A stretch of 64,000 bases of DNA from Limnanthes douglasii subsp. nivea (taxonomy: Eukaryota; Streptophyta; Magnoliopsida; Brassicales; Limnanthaceae). The DNA lies in the NCBI GenBank assembly GCA_036936605.1, contig JAUPFV010000003.1, positions 81,824,273 through 81,888,272 on the forward strand, read 5' to 3'. The position numbers were made by a program, and so were the translations under genes. This document shows, piece by piece, positions 60,378 through 64,000 of the stretch (positions are counted from its first letter, which is position 1; each line of letters opens with the position of its first letter). Under the pieces are notes generated by a model. It was not told the DNA's origin, made no database searches, and worked only from the letters and a program-made list of their open reading frames with translations.

Positions 60378-63300
60378 TTGTTTCTTCTAGAACTGGATAA
60401 CAATAATATCCCTACCATCATAGTGATGACGAGTGACGATGTTCAACCACCTCCAACATCCTCTAACTCTTCCCTAATAAAACATCCAAAACTAAAATTC
60501 ATTAACCATTCACCAAGAATAATAAAGTGTGTTGATAAAGGGGACTTTTCTCTATTATGCAAGAGAAACTTTTATCCGGATCTGAACAAAGAAAATATCC
60601 TAGATCTCACATTGAAGCCCATAATTTTATCTCCGAAACCAAACCAAACTTATGTTCGAAACTATAACTTACAACACAAGGAAAATTTCTTACCAAATTT
60701 CAAATCATATTCAGATGTTTTAAAGGATGACTATATGGAAGTCTACTATAACAACATCCATATTCAAAGAAAATGATATAACTAGCCATTTTCTTTTATT
60801 TCCAAGCCAAATACATATTAATTTTGAAATCAAAATCCACCATAGTCAGAAAATACTCTCATGGAAGACCACTGATGATAATAGTGCAATTTATAAAATA
60901 AGTTTGGATTTATTGGAGAATTCAACATCTCTTTATGGAATTCAAGACACATATTAGTAAAATTTGACAAGCTATAAGATTATTCAAAACTTTAGAAAAG
61001 AAACATCTGGTCTGTTGATAATTTTTCTATTAAGACTACTTAAATGGAATACTATATTTATTCCTAATAATAAATATGTTATAACACCTGTACGATATCA
61101 TTTCCAAATTTTCCTAAATATATGTATGATAAAAGTACAACCAATGTTATTACTAAGCTTTTAAAAGTATGGGTGCATTCTAGAAGTGAAGCCATATATC
61201 TAAAGATTTAAAATCAAATATGTGGGTGGGATTTGGAGAAATGATAACACTATAGAAAATGATGGATTATGACAATAAATCAATTATGAAGATGTGCATT
61301 TTTACTGTATGTAGTGCAAACATCTAGGCTATAATATGTTGGACAACATGAAACTTATTCCAATAAAAGAAAATAAAACTAAGGATAATCAAACAACTCA
61401 GACTTAACCTTATAATAGTAGGAATAATAAACCATATAAACCAGTGGAACTTTGGGCTCAAAAACTCAAATCTATTATCATAAAGGATGCAATTACTAAT
61501 GATTTACCTAACGAAGAAGAAAAAATAACAAAATCAATAATTGAGCAAGGCAAGATGAGAAAATATACCATTATTATAAGTGAATATAACAAAGACAAAG
61601 AAGTAATTGGTGCATTAGACTTTATTGAATTAGGTGCATAAATTACTTCATCTGATGGTTTTGACATATCAGACACATAACCTGCTTTTCAACTTAAAGA
61701 GATAGTAGGTATTTTACATTTATCTCCAATATTGGGGAATATTGAGCGTGGAAAGGAGTTCAGGGAAGTAGTTAGTAAAAAAAGAAAAATTACAAACTAA
61801 ACAAGTAAAAGAGCTAAAACAAACCAAATCATTGAAGATAAAGGGTCATCACAACTCTTCTTTTGAAAGTATCGAATGACAATCACAATTATTAATTGGA
61901 ATGTAAGAGGAGTTAGGAATACAGAAAATATTAAAACGCTCAAATAAATTAAAAGACCAGAACATGTAGATTTTATAGCAATTCAAGAACCTATGATTTC
62001 GATTGTAAACTTAGAGAAAGTCTCAAAGAAGCTTAGATTTCAGCTAAGTGCAACAAATATAAGTCATACAATTTGATTTTTTTGGAAAGTAAATTTCAAA
62101 CTAGAAGTTATAAACAATCATGAATACTTTTTTAATCTAAAAGTCAACCACTCAACTTAGAAAATAAATTTTTAGTTACAGTTACGTATTCAAAAGGTAT
62201 CGATGAACAAATAATACCTATTTGGGAAGGTCTAAAAAAAGGTGTAGATTATTTCTTATTTTTAACCACATCTAGCTTGCTATATTATGTGTTTGAAGAG
62301 TATAAATAATTTTAACAATGGTATTCAAGACTGTTATTTAGAAGATGCAGTTTTCTCAGGTTCTAAATTCATTTGGTCAAATAAAAAAAAATGCAACAGA
62401 TTAGATCAATCTTTATACAGCTCAACTTGGCTAGAGTATTTTGAAACAAATAAAGTCAAGTATCTAGCTAGAACAAGATCATACCACTCCCCATTATGTA
62501 TAAACATATCACCAAATATAAATTGTGTTAAATTATTTTTCAAATTTCAGAATATGTGGACTTTGCATCACGATTTTTAAGGTGGTTGAACATAGTTGGA
62601 GGGAAGTCATGAATGGTAATCCAATTTTAGCTTTCTGGAATAAACTCAAAACACTAAAACTGTATTCGAAAGCTTAGATTGGGAGGTTTTTAGGAAAATT
62701 TTAGATGCTATAGTTCAGGCTCAAGAGGAAGTGAAACATCTAGAAAAGTGTTACGAGCCTAGCCAAAATTTGGAGGATAAAATCAAGTACTCTAAAGCCC
62801 AAGCAAACCATTTACAATTGTTGGCTAGGGAGGAAAGAGTGGGGTTAATTGGATGATGGATGGTGATAAAAATACTAAATACTTACATAATTATGTCAAA
62901 AGAAACAAAATTCATGGTATATGTGATGGACATTTATGAATTAGTGACCAATATGAAGTTGCTAAATCTGTAAAAGAACATTTTGAAAACCTTTTAACCA
63001 AACAAACAAATCAAAAGAAAGTGAGAGAGATTCATAGTATCATTCTTATGTTGGTAACATATCAAGAGAATGAAAGCTTATTAAAATTACCTTCAAACGA
63101 AGAGTTTCGTAACTCGGTGAAAACTTTGTGATCCAATAGTAAAGTTGGATTTGTGACTTAAATGCAAACCTTTTCCAATATTGTTGGCCAATAATCTGTA
63201 AAGTTTTTTGTACAGTAATCAAAGCTTTCTTTTAAGACTAACACGTTCTTCAAGGTATTTTTGCGAATACTATTTGCTTAGTACCAAAAATAGAATTACC

Positions 63301-64000
63301 TAAAAGATTGAGCGATTTTGAGCTTAACAGTCTATGCACATTTTTAACAGAATCATAGCCAATTTTTTTAATGAAAGGTATTTAAAAAATATCTCATTGA
63401 CTCAAGAATTATCAAATGATCTAAATATGAGAGTTAAAGGAGGAAACGTGATGACCAACTTAAATATATCAAAGGTTTTTGACACACTATCTTTATATTT
63501 TCCATAAGTATTTGGTTTTGAAAGTAAATGGTTACAATGGATTATGAACTATATCAATTATAATTGGTTTTATATTATATTGAATGGAGGATTAAATGGT
63601 TATTTCAAATCTACAAGAGGTGTTAGACAATGAGATCCTTTATCTCATAATTTATTCATTCTAGTTGAAAAGTATCTAATCAGGGGTTAAAGAAGTTATT
63701 TGAAGATAATAAAGGAATGACTTATATAACATGAAGTACTATGGTAATACCTTGTCTTGTTTTTTAAGATGATTAAATTATATTTACAAATGGATCATCT
63801 CCAAACCTTAAGAAAATCAGTGACTTCCTGAGTCCCTATGAAAACTGTTGGGGACAGATGGCTAACAAAGATAAAACTTTACTTGTTACTCCTTCAAAAA
63901 TACTTCATCCAAGAATATTTATACTAAAAAAATAAATGGTTTCAAACATGGAATATTACCTTCCAAATATTTAGGAATACCAATACACACAAGTAATAAA
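60378..64000 (+). pseudogene. Second LINE: ORF1 remnant, endonuclease and reverse transcriptase, runs off the window
   Basis: The ORF1-like part (60.38-61.40 kb) contains FLPNFKSYSDVLKDDYMEVY, then after a frameshift a DUF4283-like region and a decayed zinc knuckle (FYCM*CKHLGYNMLDNMKL near 61.29-61.35 kb). ORF2 begins about 61876 with the AP endonuclease start MTITIINWNVRGVRNTEN followed by VDFIAIQEPMIS. SGSKFIWSNKKKCNRLDQSL and a degraded SYHSPL (for SDHSPL) follow at 62.35-62.50 kb. RT blocks appear at 63.4-63.7 kb (NLNISKVFDTLS, GYFKSTRGVRQ*DPLS). Stops are frequent. It is more decayed than the LINE at 36-40 kb but retains 5' parts that element lacks. The 3' end is outside the window. Confidence 0.85.

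Noticed and set aside
1..64000. CRISPR arrays, bacterial operons, rRNA or tRNA genes
   Set aside because: The tandem repeats seen lack regular unique spacers. I noticed no rRNA sequence and no tRNA-like cloverleaf with A/B boxes, although tRNA was not searched exhaustively by eye.

Overview
This is a 64 kb piece of a plant (eudicot-like) nuclear genome. The base composition is AT-rich. The two host genes have many short exons with GT..AG introns and belong to plant families. The rest is a dense, nested graveyard of plant transposons. There are no bacterial operons, rRNA or tRNA genes, or CRISPR arrays.

Layout. (1) 584-10637, + strand: 16 exons of an ARF GTPase-activating protein (BAR, PH, ArfGAP, ankyrin) of the AGD2/AGD4 type. 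The first N-terminal exon(s) lie before the window. (2) 12.7-17.0 kb, - strand: a decayed Ty3/gypsy element recognised by gag, a protease motif, an integrase tail and a tRNA-Asp-type primer site. (3) About 18.4-30.6 kb, + strand: a degenerate CACTA (En/Spm) DNA transposon. It has a Transposase_24-like ORF, a TNP2 transposase and inverted-repeat-rich subterminal regions. (4) 31.4-33.4 kb, - strand: a Ty1/copia fragment (protease plus integrase, primer site, one LTR). (5) 33.8-35.6 kb, +: a hAT transposase relic with an internal duplication. (6) 36.2-39.8 kb, +: a 5'-truncated LINE with reverse transcriptase and RNase H. (7) 40591-43812, - strand: a mitochondrial stomatin-like protein (SLP) gene with nine recognisable exons; one expected segment is absent. 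(8) About 44.4-50.5 kb: a decayed copia element (- strand) containing two near-identical 2.06-2.08 kb units in tandem. (9) 51107-58693, +: a Ty3/gypsy element with two 754 bp LTRs, a broken pol and an extra antisense ORF region between integrase and the 3' LTR. It appears to have landed inside the gag of an older - strand gypsy element whose halves lie at about 50.6-51.0 kb and 58.75-59.04 kb. (10) 60.4 kb to the end, +: a second decayed LINE that runs off the window.

The two host genes are unrelated in function: vesicle trafficking, and inner mitochondrial membrane organisation. All transposon ORFs carry stops or frameshifts, so none looks autonomous. The points most worth a second look are the antisense ORF of the 51-58.7 kb element, the missing in-frame segment of the stomatin-like gene, the recent 2 kb tandem duplication, and the inverted-repeat cluster in the 3' part of the CACTA element.
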